Shown: in pieces, positions 24,801 to 37,023 of the stretch | Layout: the number at the start of each line of letters is the position of its first letter | How positions within the stretch are numbered: position 1 is the stretch's first letter | Assembly: GCA_013396915.1 (NCBI GenBank) | Contig: VWZL01002847.1 | Location: 124,001-188,000 of the forward strand | Direction of reading: 5' to 3' | Source of the DNA: Stercorarius parasiticus | Lineage: Eukaryota > Chordata > Aves > Charadriiformes > Stercorariidae | DNA: 64,000 nucleotides | Made by a program: the position numbers and the translations under genes | The notes under the pieces: model-generated | What the model was told of the DNA's origin: nothing | The model's input: only the letters and a program-made list of their open reading frames with translations | The model's database searches: none

Positions 24801-27800
24801 TTATAATTCATCCGCTATTGTGGGTGCTAATAAACAGTAAAATAAGGTTCTGTAAAGTTATTACTACTTTTTTTTTTATCCTTTTTTAAAACTGAACACA
24901 CATAATAGCTGGGAATGCACAAAGATTTTTTTTTCTAAGCCAACAACTGGAGGTTCTTTAAAAAAACCACATCATCTAGCATTTAAATTATGTGTAAGTC
25001 AGGACAGAATTGTCATCTTGCTAACATAAAGGAATCAATTAAATAAGTGGATCTCATTAAAAAAATCCTTTCTCTTTAAAAATGTAAACCACAATCTTGC
25101 GGACATATAACCTTCTAATTCAATTTTAAATCTTGCTTTGATAGTTCTGTGTCTATGACGGAGGAAGATGGCTTAGGGGGGCCTGACCCTGTCCCATCAA
25201 AGGCTCCTGACTGCATTTCAAATGAAGCAGGATGACAGATTTAAGCACAAGGGCACAAAGATAACTTGTGCTTGAATTACCTGGTGCCAGTAAGCCCTGA
25301 AGAAACACGGATCTGAGAAAACGATCAATATCACTCAAGTCAAGATTTTCACTTATTGGTAAAAGGCTCCTCTTTCTTTCCAATCACATTGAAACTCATC
25401 ATCATTCTAAGTTCACCTGACATGCCGAAGCTAAACCATTTTCACAGAAGACAATGCTTGACAGGAGTCTGAACAGACGGTACCTACATCACATGGAAGG
25501 AAGCCTGCCAACACAACTCATAAGCCCTCTTGTAATGGGTTTAATACAGTTCCCACCGAGCCAGCTGGAATTACACCACCCTTTGAGTAGGTCTGCATGA
25601 AATCCTATGGCCATTACTTTGTACCAACTTGAAAGCCAACCTGTTTCTACACATATGGACACAATTATGCCTTTCAGCACAGTTCCCAGTAGCACACCAT
25701 AAAGCAAACAACAAACCATTTTTCCTCCTCCTTTTTCTTGATGAGTCAGCAAGATTTTCCTGAAACCGTGTCCATGGCTTCTCTATGAAACTCATGCCTT
25801 AAGTTGAAGAAGTGTCTTTTTCTCAACCAGTTTTGCTTTGCTTCTCCTGTGGAACAGCCTACCCACCCAAAGCATTGAATGCCTTTTATGAAGGGGGTCT
25901 TCATGTGAAGCACCCTCCCATCTGGTAATTATAAATGCAAGATAATGACTTTCAGAACAGTCCCTTCATCTCTCTCAGCCCCAAGGCAAACCTTTCATTT
26001 CCTCATTCTTCCCTCTTCATCTTCACCCCCCCATCACCATCACTAACAGTCAGCTCCTTTGTGTACCCCCCCCCCAAGGAAGCAGGGCCAGAGCAGCCGA
26101 GCTGGTGAAGATAGTCCTCTTCTGCGCTAAGCCACATGAAACTAATTAGCTAGTCAAGACGGCAGGAAAGCTCTCCAGCTTTAAAATTGAATTTTAAAAA
26201 TTGCTGCTGAATAGTGATGATGCCTGCAAGCTCTGTGCTAGGTGTGCTCAGGCACAACACCTGCAGACCAAGCTCCTCAGGTCCATGTGCTATTTGTAGC
26301 CACACTGGGCTGATGATGGAGATCATGCAAGTGTTCATAAACTAAGTATTAAAACCTCATCAGCCCAAAATATCTTCAGAAGGAGTTCATTTTATTTTAT
26401 TTGACTTCACTGCCATCAAAACAAGGGGGCAGGGAAAGCAAGTGATTAAACCTCTGGAATCTTCATGTAAAAGGCAGCTCTGCTAAAGTGTAGGTTAGGA
26501 AGGAAATTATCACCTGGGTAAAACAGTGCTCTCGCAACTTGTTTGTTGCTGGTGAGCTAAAATATCCCAAGCAAGTAGGAAATATGAATTCTTCACCTCC
26601 ACTGGCATCCCAATTGCTAGCACAAATAGAAATAAAGCAACCTAGCACTCCAAACAGCTTTGTATGGCACTGAGTGTCCAAAAAATATTTTAAATGATAC
26701 AGATATGTAAGAATTTTACTTGTAAAAGCTTAACAGCCTACATGTCCTGTCTCCTCCCCTAGTCCAAAAAGACAGTTTCCTTTCAAGAGTCCTGGCGCAT
26801 AGAAGAGATGCTCAAGTTGAAATAATTTTTTCTTTTCAGAAAATCATGCTTCCTCTTCAGGGGCATTACTAACATCAGTTCATTTTCTAGGACTGTATAG
26901 CCTATTGCCACGATATGCACAGAACAGCACAACCATGTAGCCCATTGCTACAATAGGCTAGGTTGGAATCCCATACATTTTCAGGGTTAAATAAGGATCT
27001 AGTTGAGTCAAGACTTGGAAGCCATACTGCTAAAGAAAAACTAAGACCTTAGGAGTGATGTTCTCTGTATTATAAGCCTGTGGACAGAGACACTTACTGT
27101 TTGAGTGGTGTTTTTAATGCCTCATGCCTCAGAAGCCCTGACCGTCCAGATCTTTCACAGAGTCTACAATGTTTCTGCAGTGCTTTTCATAATCCCTAAG
27201 TTTTGGTGATATTTAAATGATTCCATTGAAATGAGACTTGATAACTAAGCTTTAATCATACCTGAAGAACACCACAACTACTTAGAAGACACACAAATTA
27301 ACCCCAAAAGGCTGCAATTCTGGAATTTAAATGCAAGGGGCAGGAACTTGTTCATGGGTGAAATAACAGAAAAACAGAAGAGAAATCTCTGTATTGTATA
27401 GATGCCTACTGACTCACCTGCTTTACCCAGATAATTCCTGCTTCCTGTAATCACAATTAAAGAAAAGTCCACCTGTTTCTTCTTTGAGATCACAGAGTTG
27501 AAGATTTGGCACAGGACTATCTACAAAGCTACAAGGATGATGGTTCAATTTCAGGTAGGGAGATTAATCACTGATCCTTCTTTTTAAAAAAAATTTGAGG
27601 TGTACAGCAAATGCAGTGCTGCTGGGCTGGCACAAGACAAGAAGAGGTGTAATAGTTCCCACTTTCTTGACTCAAATTATGAAATAACTGCTCAAAAGTA
27701 CACTTTGAGAGCCAACCAAGATTCCGGTTTCTTTCAAAGTCTTCTCTAAAGTTTTTGGATTTGACCACTTATTATGCATGTCAAAGGATGTACTTGGTTT

Positions 27801-29525
27801 TGTTCTCTTCCTTCTTCCACCTCCCCTTTTGCAAAAGGCAACAAAATTCTTTGTCTTAGTTTGCCTAAATGCTATCACCTCAAAGCACAAACATCAGAAG
27901 AAATATAATTCTCTCTCTTCCGTGTATAGCTGATGTACTCACAGGATACTACGAGTGCTAAATACTACAGCTTCTTCCTCTTCTGCTTCATCAGTCACAC
28001 CTACTTGACACACGTACTCTGTAGTCCCACAGCTTCTCAGGGATCAGCTTTAGGTTTGAATATGGCTTACAAGAGTGATTAAATATTAGCTAATCTGTAA
28101 CCAGAAGAAAACGATATAACAATTAGGAAATCAATCTAGGGATCAACAAGAAGACTTAGTATTTCTCTGTACTTGAAATAAACCTAAAACAAGATGGGGA
28201 TGCAGAGAAGATGTTGCAATTTTTGCAAGAAATCTGAAAGCGTTACCAGTTACAGCATCTAATCTATTTTGCCATGCTTTTGCTCCATATAGCGCTTAAG
28301 TGCACCTACTCTGTTTTGGTGAGAAAGATGTTCTTCGTGCTATTTCAAGTCATAATAATTGTTCCTTTCCCAAACTGAGAAGGAAGGGGAACTTGGAATC
28401 ATGCCACAAAGCTTTATTATAGCATAGATTTTGTTAGCGACAAAGAGGACTTAGAAATCAAGGGCAGCAACACTGTCACATGTACTTACTACCTAAAAGT
28501 AAAAATTGACCTGGCGCATATGGCATGCTCCTACTATTGCAACAATAATATTCCTCTCATCCTCTTTCCAGGATGTTCTGAAGAAAGCCAAGCTGGCTGG
28601 TAAACCCTTTTCTGTTCTTCCAGGGTAGTTTCAGACTGCTAGGAACCACGCTCCCAAAACAGGGTTAAAAACATTGCCAAAACTGCAGCATCATTAACTC
28701 CTTAATACTGCAAATCACGCAGAGCGTATTGTACAAAGGTATTTCAAAAGTATTAGATGTACTTAGTCACCTACAAGCCGCAGATTTTGCAAAAAGCAAA
28801 GATTTTTTTTGCCTTTTTAAATGGAGAAGTATTAGATATAGCCTAAGCAGCAGCAAATGTTCCCCTAGCCAGCACTCAAGTGATAAGAAGGCGAGTGACC
28901 CAGATGTGTCTCACTTAGTACTTGAGCAAGCAAGTCTCCACAGAATAACAAAAATATTAGATGTTGCCATCTGCATTTAATAAGATTTAATGCTCCGAGA
29001 AAATTATTATGGGAATTTTGCTTTCTAACTACCAAAGCCTTGTAAAGAAGAGGGAGTCTTACAAATATGGAAAATAGAAAGATCAACTCTGAATAGATGA
29101 ACTGCGTGCAAACTATAGGACTCATCTTCAGTGTGACTTAAAAACTAATGATGCAATCACACAGCTTAAACACGCACACTAAAGCGGACATCTTTTCAGA
29201 CAACCAAACCTCTCCACTGAAACCCCCTGCTTTCAACCCTCCCTCTGCAGAAAAATACATATCTTACAGCACACCCCAAAGCTTTAACTGAAAAGTCAAC
29301 ACGCACAGGACCAGCTGCACAAATACTTGACAATTCTACTAAAGTGAATGCTATTTTTGTGTGATATTTTGGAAGCAAGATAAGATTTTAAACAATGGGT
29401 GATTTTACTCTCGATCTGAACATTAAAATCACTTTTATAGAAGAGAAAGATGGTAAAATCTCATTGCTTATCGTACACATCTATTCTGGAGAGAAAATAC
29501 AGCAGTCGTAATAATTGTAATGTTG
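21834..29525. other. MCF2L 5' intron or upstream DNA, nothing recognised
   Basis: No exon or repeat family is recognised here. Donor-like sites were examined for an upstream MCF2L exon ending in G in phase 1. One near 27416 has a suitable frame but no ATG. A C10 run lies at 26066-26075 and a short imperfect duplication at 26898-26960. Confidence 0.45.
26066..26075 (+). repeat. C10 homopolymer
   Basis: Ten consecutive C lie close to other C-rich words (CACCCCCCCATC at about 26023-26034). Confidence 0.9.
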
Positions 29526-29818
29526 TCACAGAATGGTTTGAGTTGGAAGGGCCCTTCAAAGATCACCTAGTGCAAGCCCCCTGCCCTGGGCAAGTACGTC
29601 TTGCACTAGATCAGGTTGTCCAAAAACCCCATTCAACCTGACCTTGAACAATTCCAGGGATGGAGCATCCACAACTTCTTTGGGCAACCAGTTCCAGTGT
29701 CTCATCTCCCTCATCATAAAAAAATTTCTTCCTTGTATCGAATCTAAACCCACTCTCTTGCAGTTTAAAACCATTGCCCCTTATGCTGTCACTGCAGGCC
29801 TTGATAAAAAGTCTTTCT
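29526..29818 (-). mobile_element. CR1 LINE 3' fragment (antisense on plus strand)
   Basis: The plus strand starts TCACAGAATGGTTTGAGTTGG and continues through the GATCACCTAG and ACTAGATCAGGTTGTCC blocks to TTTAAAACCATTGCCCC. The minus-strand frame 29556-29774 retains the NWLPKEVVDAPSLELFKVRL motif, the CR1 ORF2 C-terminus. It is truncated at its 5' end near 29818. Confidence 0.93.
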
Positions 29819-31699
29819 TGAATTTTATCATTTCAACAATACGGAAGATGGCTAGAGTCACTTGTAACAAATTATACGTTTTATGGTATTCTGACACAAG
29901 CACATTTCTCCATAGAACTGTACATCTATAAACTAATGTTTTGAAAGGGGATGTGAAGCACTTCATGGGTGTGAGAGAGAAGGAAAAGCTGAGTGTTCAC
30001 TTAAGTGGCTTATTTGGAGCTGAGTACTAGTTTTCAGCTAAGACACATTTACTTGCAGGTGTCTGTAAACTTCCCAGTTCTTGGGACTCTGACCACAGAT
30101 GACTTATAAAGAAGAGGCCGCCGACTTTGTAACCAAACTTGCTGCCCCACCTTACCACACAGATGACAAGAGTTGTTAAGGAAGCAGCTCTTGAAGCACT
30201 GTGGCTTACTGCCCAATACCATTAAAAAGATGAAACCTATCACATATCTCTCTAAAGCTCTGCTAATATTAACTGCTTTAGGTAATACGGAGGCAGGACG
30301 TGGCTCAGCATCTCCCATGGGCAGCTACAGAGTCCTTTAATGCAACAGTCAGTTCTGCTGCTCACATCCAGCATTTTGCAGGCAGCATGCTAGACGCTGG
30401 GCAGGAGCCTCCCCTCCTTTGCTTTATGGGCCCCCATTTTCACCTCTCTTAGGTCTTAAATGAAGCATCCATTCATTATCCAATCTGAGAATTTGGCACA
30501 TGGTTGTAATGACTAATGAAGTTCTGGCCCTGTAAGCAAGGAGTTATTTTTGATGGAAATTGACTGTGCAAAACAAATGAGTGAAGATATAATGTCTTGG
30601 ATTTATTTTGGCGTCTCATCTGCAAAAAACCATTAGATTCTGTTTCCGTAAGTGCAACAGCCTAACCGGATGTTACCTCTAATTTGAGGGGTTGTTTTGC
30701 TAGACTTTTAGGTCCAGAGATTGACAGCTTTCTCTTAAAAAAGCTGCCCTTTTGGGCATACAGGGGAATACTTAAGCTTCACACACACACAAAATTCCCT
30801 ATTTTGCATGTACAGAGTACAAAGTAGAACCATATTAAAAAAATAACAACTTGCTGTTCGTTAAGAGAAGCCATGGTCCATAAATCATTTCAAGTGAAAT
30901 GTAAAATCCTTGCTTAGAATTTAAAACCAACAAAACCCTCAAGTTTAAACTGAGAAGTGAATAGATATATCACTTATTCTGAACTAGATGGCCTCCACAA
31001 TTTCTCTCACCTAACTGAGCATAAGAACAGAAAACGAGACTAAGCACAGAGGAGCTGAACTTCTTTTTGTTACAATTCCACAGGCTCTGTGGAATGAAGG
31101 TTCATAAAAGCCAGGGTCTTTAAAAAGCACTGTGAGTGACTGCTCTTCCATTTTCACAGGCCTTGGGTCTTCTGCACAAAACAGAAGTGCAGTAGGGCTG
31201 CGTTTTTTAGAGAAAAGCCATGTAAAGGAAAAAGTTCTGAATATTCAGTACTTAGAGAAGTGTCAGAGAAACAACATCTATAAAAGCATTTGAGGAAACA
31301 GACATATAAGTCTCCCTTCACATCAAGGTAACACAGTAATGATGAGAGGCAGAATCTCTCATACATTATATGCAGTGAAGAGGCTAAAGAGCAAACTTTG
31401 ACCTTGAACTTCCCTGGTGGCAGGTATTCTCATCTGAAGTCCATTTGACCTCACTGCTCCTTTGAGACTGAAGGCAGGTTAAAATAAACAAACAAAAAGC
31501 CAAATGAACAAAAAAGAGTCACATCAGTGGTGTTAAGATGGAGTTTTACTTTTAAAAACCAGGCTCTAGGTCCCAATACGTGCCAGGTTTCAATAACACC
31601 ACTGAAGTGCTCTGTAGAAGTTTGGAGCATTGATTTTAGGTTTTGAAAGACACTAGCATTTATTACAAAAGAGTCAATGTCTTTACTGAAACTGCACAG
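29819..31699. other. Non-coding DNA between two CR1 copies
   Basis: About 1.9 kb of AT-rich sequence contains a short (CA)6 at 30780-30791. I see no coding pattern. Confidence 0.45.
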
Positions 31700-31964
31700 C
31701 AAAGGGATGAGAGGAAATAGTCAGATGTTGCAGCACGGGAAATTCCAGCTGAATGCAAGGGCAAAAATTCAGCATGAGAAGAGCCAAGCACTGGAACAGG
31801 CTGTCCAGCAAGGCTCAGCTATCTCCACCCCCGGAGGGATACAAAACTCAGATGGACAAGTTTCCAAGAAACCTGATTTAACTTTAATCTTGCTTGGAGC
31901 AAGAAGCTGGACTAGGTGGCCTCCAGGAGTCCCTTCCAACCTAAGTTTTCTGCAATTCTGAAGC
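31700..31964 (+). mobile_element. CR1 LINE 3' fragment
   Basis: In plus orientation the element begins near GGGATGAGAGGAAATAGTCA, passes the CACTGGAACAGGCTGTCCAG block, and ends with GACTAGGTGGCC, CCCTTCCAACCTAAG and CAATTCTGAA. It is diverged from the usual consensus, especially at 31740-31780, so it is probably an old copy. It is opposite in orientation to MCF2L. Confidence 0.88.
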
Positions 31965-32183
31965 AATTTCCTGGTGAGAAGTCCCCAAGCCCACCTCACA
32001 ATTCTGGAAATAAAAGAGAAACTTCCAAGAGAGGTGTCACTACTGTACAACAAATGAACACATACAAACTAAATTGTATACTAAATTCAATATATTAACT
32101 TTAAAAATAAATACAGAATAGGCTAAAATTTAGTTATGTTCACACACCTGCTGTATTTCAGGCTAATAAAATCTGTCTGCCAC

Positions 32184-32213
32184 CAAATTGATATACCATG
32201 GTATATCAATTTG
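32184..32213. repeat. Perfect 30-bp palindrome without spacer
   Basis: Two 15-bp arms, starting CAAATTGATATACCA on each strand, meet at the centre of CCATGG with no mismatch and no loop. The bases just outside (C at 32183 and C at 32214) do not pair, so it ends sharply. No matching repeat family or terminal inverted repeat is recognised around it. Confidence 0.95.
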
Positions 32214-34363
32214 CCAGAAAACAAAACTAAAGCAAAAAAAGAAAACTTGCTCTTCCAAAAAACAGGGAAACAGGGAATATCCCAGAGTCATGATGAAGTA
32301 GGTCTGCTTTCTGGTTTTATGAGAACCATTCACAACCCTCTAGAAGGGTCCCACGTCAACAACAGCTTCACAGGATGCAAAACTATCACCCAGAAGCAGA
32401 CCCCTTCCCACTGCAGTACTATAGCTCTGAGAAGATCATATCGTACCTGGCTCAGAGGCAAACAAGCATGGCAATGACTTGCCTTGCTTTCCTCCTTTCA
32501 GATAAAGCTTTGGCATGTTCTTAACATGGAGATGTAGCAAATCATGTCAATTCACCCCCTGCACTATTCATTCCCCGACATGCGACTTCCCTGTGCTGTG
32601 CCTGACTCCAGCAGCTGAAGGGAGTCCACCTTCATTGCAAATAAGGCTGACAGAGCAACATTTTAAGGACAGTTCCCTCAATTACAAGCACACATTGAAG
32701 ACCTCTGCCAGGACTACAGTTATCCTCTTTCCACATTTCTCTTACCTGCAAAGAAAACTAGGAGAACCTCTATGAGGGATCCTCCATGGGATCCTGTCCC
32801 TTGGAGACAGCCTGCTAACTTCTGGGGATTCACGGCCACAGACAGGCAGTGCTGGCTCCACACCCTGGTACTGCAACACCCAAATCGTGTCACAAACTTT
32901 TTAGTCCTGCAAAGTACCTACAAGGCAGGCGTTGATTTTGCCCCCATTTGGATGTTGAAAACCAGAACCAGCATTGCCCACAGCTACCTGCACAGTCTTT
33001 AAGCACAGCAGAGACTTGAGTCCTGTGCCACGCCCAAACCAATCCTCTCTTTTCAGTTTGTTCATCCTTTTTCCCCATCTCCCTACCTTCACTCCCTGAC
33101 GTGGGCTGACAAAAGAATTCCCTAAGAAGACATTGTTTTCCTTGGAAATCATCACAGGGTTGAGTATAGAAATAGGAAGATGGGGATGTGAGACCTCCCC
33201 TTGGCTTTCATTCCCTTCCCTCTGCTGACTGTAGGCACAAACCCTCCCACCCCTATATAGTGCTCAGGGGGAAAAGGAAAGAACGGTGTTGGGGAAAGGG
33301 ACAAACCCTCAGCCCACTTTCAGCACAAAATCAGAGAAGTGATCTCTGGCACGCTGAACACGCCCACAAGAAGCAGTGGCAGCCAACAGATGAAAATCAA
33401 GCCTTGGTAGTTGCTAACAAATGCAACCCTGCTCCCTTATTTCTCAGTAATCAAATTCAGATTAACCCCCCCTATTTTAAACTTGGCAATTTATACAAAT
33501 AGTCCTGGCATGGCTACATATGCACCATAGTGATCTAACACAAAACACTCCCTGGTTCTGCAGTTAAAAACAAACATCCCCTCTCTCATACAATAATCAT
33601 CCGTTTCCTAAATCCACCCCTCCCCTCTCAGCACAGACAAGGATGCACGTAAAGACCAAAAGTTACTCAGACTAATTAATCCCTCCACCCTTTCCATCTG
33701 GTTAGCCTCACCTTCCTTAAATCTTTCATTCATACCTCCTAAGCAGCATACCTTTTGGTACTATCCCTAGCAGCATGGAGTACTACTGAGAAGCAGAGCA
33801 CTCAGACTCACATGTTGATAATTTAATTAATAATACTAATTAAAAATTAGTAACAAGATCCACCCTTTAGTTAGAAGAGCCACCTTCACATACCTGTTTC
33901 ATTTAAATTTGACATTTCAAAAGCAACAATGTTGGAAGGTTAGACATCAGTCCATTGACTCAGTGCTCTTTCTCCAGTCCTCCTCTGCAACAGTCACGCA
34001 TACCAGAAGCGGAAAACAGAACTGGAAATGTGAATTCAAGCACTAGAATAAGGAAGCAATTTTTGCTTGTCCCTATTCCACAAAACACGCTTTCAGTTTT
34101 GCAATGGACTGTAGCTGCACTATTAACAGCAAATAATATCTCCACTGTTTCATTATATCTTAACAGAAACAAGATTCCTATAGAAAGCTTTGACTGAAGG
34201 AATTTAAGAAATAATGCATCTTAGATTAACCCTCCTATACTAACAACTAGGGGATGCCAAATTGTATCCCGCGAAAGAAGCTGTTTTTTTCCCTACCTCA
34301 AACAGGAATCAGGAAAAATTATGTATCTGAGATTCACATAAAATGCAGTGAATTGAAAATTAA

Positions 34364-34376
34364 CCCCCCCCCCCCC
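34364..34376 (+). repeat. C13 homopolymer
   Basis: Thirteen consecutive C in AT-rich surroundings form the longest C run in the window. Confidence 0.92.
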
Positions 34377-36988
34377 ACCAGTAATTCAGGAACAGCAGGA
34401 CAGCTCTCTGCAACAGCGAATTCTCCTTGTAAGCTTTAGCAGCGGTTCTGATCGCCATAATCACTGCATGAGCGAAGCCTAAACAAGGTACCTTCCACGT
34501 AAAATACAGGAACAGATTTAGTGGACACATCTGATATACTGAGAAATACATCTGCAAATAAAAAGATACACTGCAAATTTACACAAGGACAGAACACACA
34601 CGCCCCCGTAACAATAAACTGTATTTATATATGAATGTACACGAACAGAGTACAACTTCAGTCTTTGTACTAAAACACATCCCATTTTCCTCAGCAGGAT
34701 AATGTTATCTGACAGAGTTCCTGCCTGACCTGAAATCAAGTAACTAAGAAAATTTGAAAAACTAGACACACCTGTGCTTTTCTTCAGAAGAAGCCACAAT
34801 TCAGCAATATCTTTGTAGAGCAAGGAGATCAGGCTTAAGGTCATGTTGCTTCTAATCGATTTAGTGGAAAATAGTTCCGGAGACAGTGACCTATTTATCT
34901 GTGAGCCCGTCTTCAGTACAAAATGAGAGCGCAAAACCCCATCTTTCAGTCAAAGCCAGGCCACCGGGGACACAATACCCTTCTTCAAATTACATGCAGA
35001 GCAACTGTGCCTGTCAAGAGGCTCAGAGGTCCCACGAAAGGCTAGCTGGTTGCTGGTTACTTGCCACTTCTCTTCCTGCACAAAGCGCTGGCATGTATTA
35101 GATGCAAGCTGTTTGCTTTAAATGTGTACACGTGTACTGTTCAAAGATTATCAGAGTAAGAATGCATTAAAAAAACTAATCCTAAGTGTGCGTTGTCAAG
35201 AACCTCCCTTTAAGAGCCCTAGTTTTAACAAATGATGATCCAGTAAATCCATCATTGTCATCTTTTTCTACCACCCACCCCTTCCCCACACAGGGAAACT
35301 AACTGCACAAGGGGCAGATCTCCTTTTCCAGCGAGCCTTTGATTAGAAAGTTCCTCAGATATGCATCCATCATTTCCTACCTGTGAGGGAATTCTCACCA
35401 TGTGTTTTTGGCGGAACCAAACTGGCATGTTTTCCTTAGTGGTAAACCCATCAAGCACCTGTTCCCTATGAAGGGGCCTACCTAAAGCAGCAGGAACCAC
35501 CAAAAGGACATATCTTTCAACTTGCAATGTCACATTAGTACAATATGCACAAGTCTTATTCGTAAGAAAATGGGAAGTAAGGCAACAGATAATAAAATCA
35601 ACTATAACCAAAATATTCCATATGATCTTTCAGACATGAACGCTCAGTTGTCTTGCTTTACCTGATCCTTTAAATAATCACCCAGTGACAGACTACCTGT
35701 TAATTAATACACATGAGATTAGTTACCAGCAATCCAGACTCGCCAATACAAGGAGTGAACCAATGAGCAGGAGTGACAGCAACAACCATATGAAAACAAA
35801 CGGATTGTTTTTCCTCCCTTCATGGTGATAAAGAGCCCTTTTCCAACAAGAGAGGTCAAGGAAAGAGGCCAGTGAGGATAAAAAGCTCGAACTGATGGTT
35901 ACATCTGTTCACAAAATCCCATTTACAGATGGGGCAAAGCTCAGCTTTAGCTTCAGCACTCCTGAGACATCAACCATTCCCACAAACACCAACCCAAACA
36001 AACCCAGGTCCCCCACAAACCACACCAGAGGTTATTTTCTGAAGTGCCCCCACATCTGTGTTCTCACCACTCATCCGCCACGGGGCAGGAACTATTGATA
36101 ATCCCAAACTAGTCAGCTGTATTGTACTAAATCTATCATCCATATTAGCAGCTCTATTCAGTGCGCAGCATTAAAATGTGACCTGAAGAATCTAACTGAG
36201 GTAATTTATTTTAAGTTCCGCTATTTCATTTTGGGGCCCATCACATTTCGTGCTATGTCAAAACACAAGAGTTTCCTAAGCAATATTTGATGTTTTTAAT
36301 TAAAGGTAGATTCAAAAGAAGTAACACTCCCTAGAAATGTTTTACTTAACTGTTCTGTATTTTACAAGGACATTACTAGCATATTTGATTTTGAAGATAG
36401 TTCAAAATTAGTGAATGAGCCTCCACACCGCTCCCCCAAGTCATGTAAATACTCAGACATGTGAAAGTTGAGACTGAGTAAGTGACCTAACCTGGATCAG
36501 GTAACAGCATTTGTCGCAACATCAGAAACAGGATCTACGTCTGGTCTCGGCTCTAAGCCCATACTCCCTCCTTTCCAGGACTGTCACCCAACCGGCTCGG
36601 CGGAGGTGCGTGCTCCTAGATCAGTATCTTGACTTGTAGTCCTCAGACAGAGATCATAATTCCCAGCATTTTATTTCTAGCTGTTGTGCTACAACATGGC
36701 TCCAGGAAGAACAGTCCTAGAGCAGCTACAAATCCTACTACATATGATACACCATATGCAAGTACACACACTAATACTCATTTCTTTCTTAATAGCACCA
36801 AGCCAGTCTCAAAGATTTGCTAGTAAGAGTCCTCAGCAACATGCTTGGCTGACTTAACATTGTCAGGAGTTTGCTAAAACCTAACTATTCCAAGTTTTAT
36901 GCAATGATATAGAAATGCTCTCCAAATATGCAAAGAGAGGGTGAGGAAGCTTTATGGCCTTCCTTCAGGCATTAAAAACAACTGAAAG

Positions 36989-37023
36989 AGGAGATACACC
37001 TTTCTGAGAAAGGTGTATCACCT
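36989..37023. repeat. Inverted repeat: 12-bp perfect stem with 3-nt loop
   Basis: The arm GATACACCTTTC (36993-37004) is followed by loop TGA and the exact reverse complement (37008-37019). After one A-A mismatch the stem gains three more pairs (AGG with CCT). It is short for a microRNA precursor. Confidence 0.9.

Noticed and set aside
27417..27493. Minus-strand segment ending in a strong donor (GCAG|GTGAGT) in phase 1, a possible upstream MCF2L exon
   Set aside because: There is no ATG in frame before an upstream stop, no convincing acceptor, and no similarity to known MCF2L N-termini.
32750..32830. Minus-strand segment ending TTTGCAG|GTAAGA with a hydrophobic SLIEVLLVFFA stretch
   Set aside because: No in-frame ATG was found before a stop. 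The T-rich sequence before the AG could equally be an unused acceptor.
34518..34934. 138-codon minus-strand open frame
   Set aside because: No recognisable motif and a composition typical of random AT-rich DNA. The frame also crosses ordinary non-coding sequence with no splice or promoter signals.
35258..35611. 117-codon minus-strand open frame with a donor-like CAG|GTAGGA near 35390
   Set aside because: The phase is 0, which does not fit the MCF2L exon at 21807, and the protein is not recognisable.
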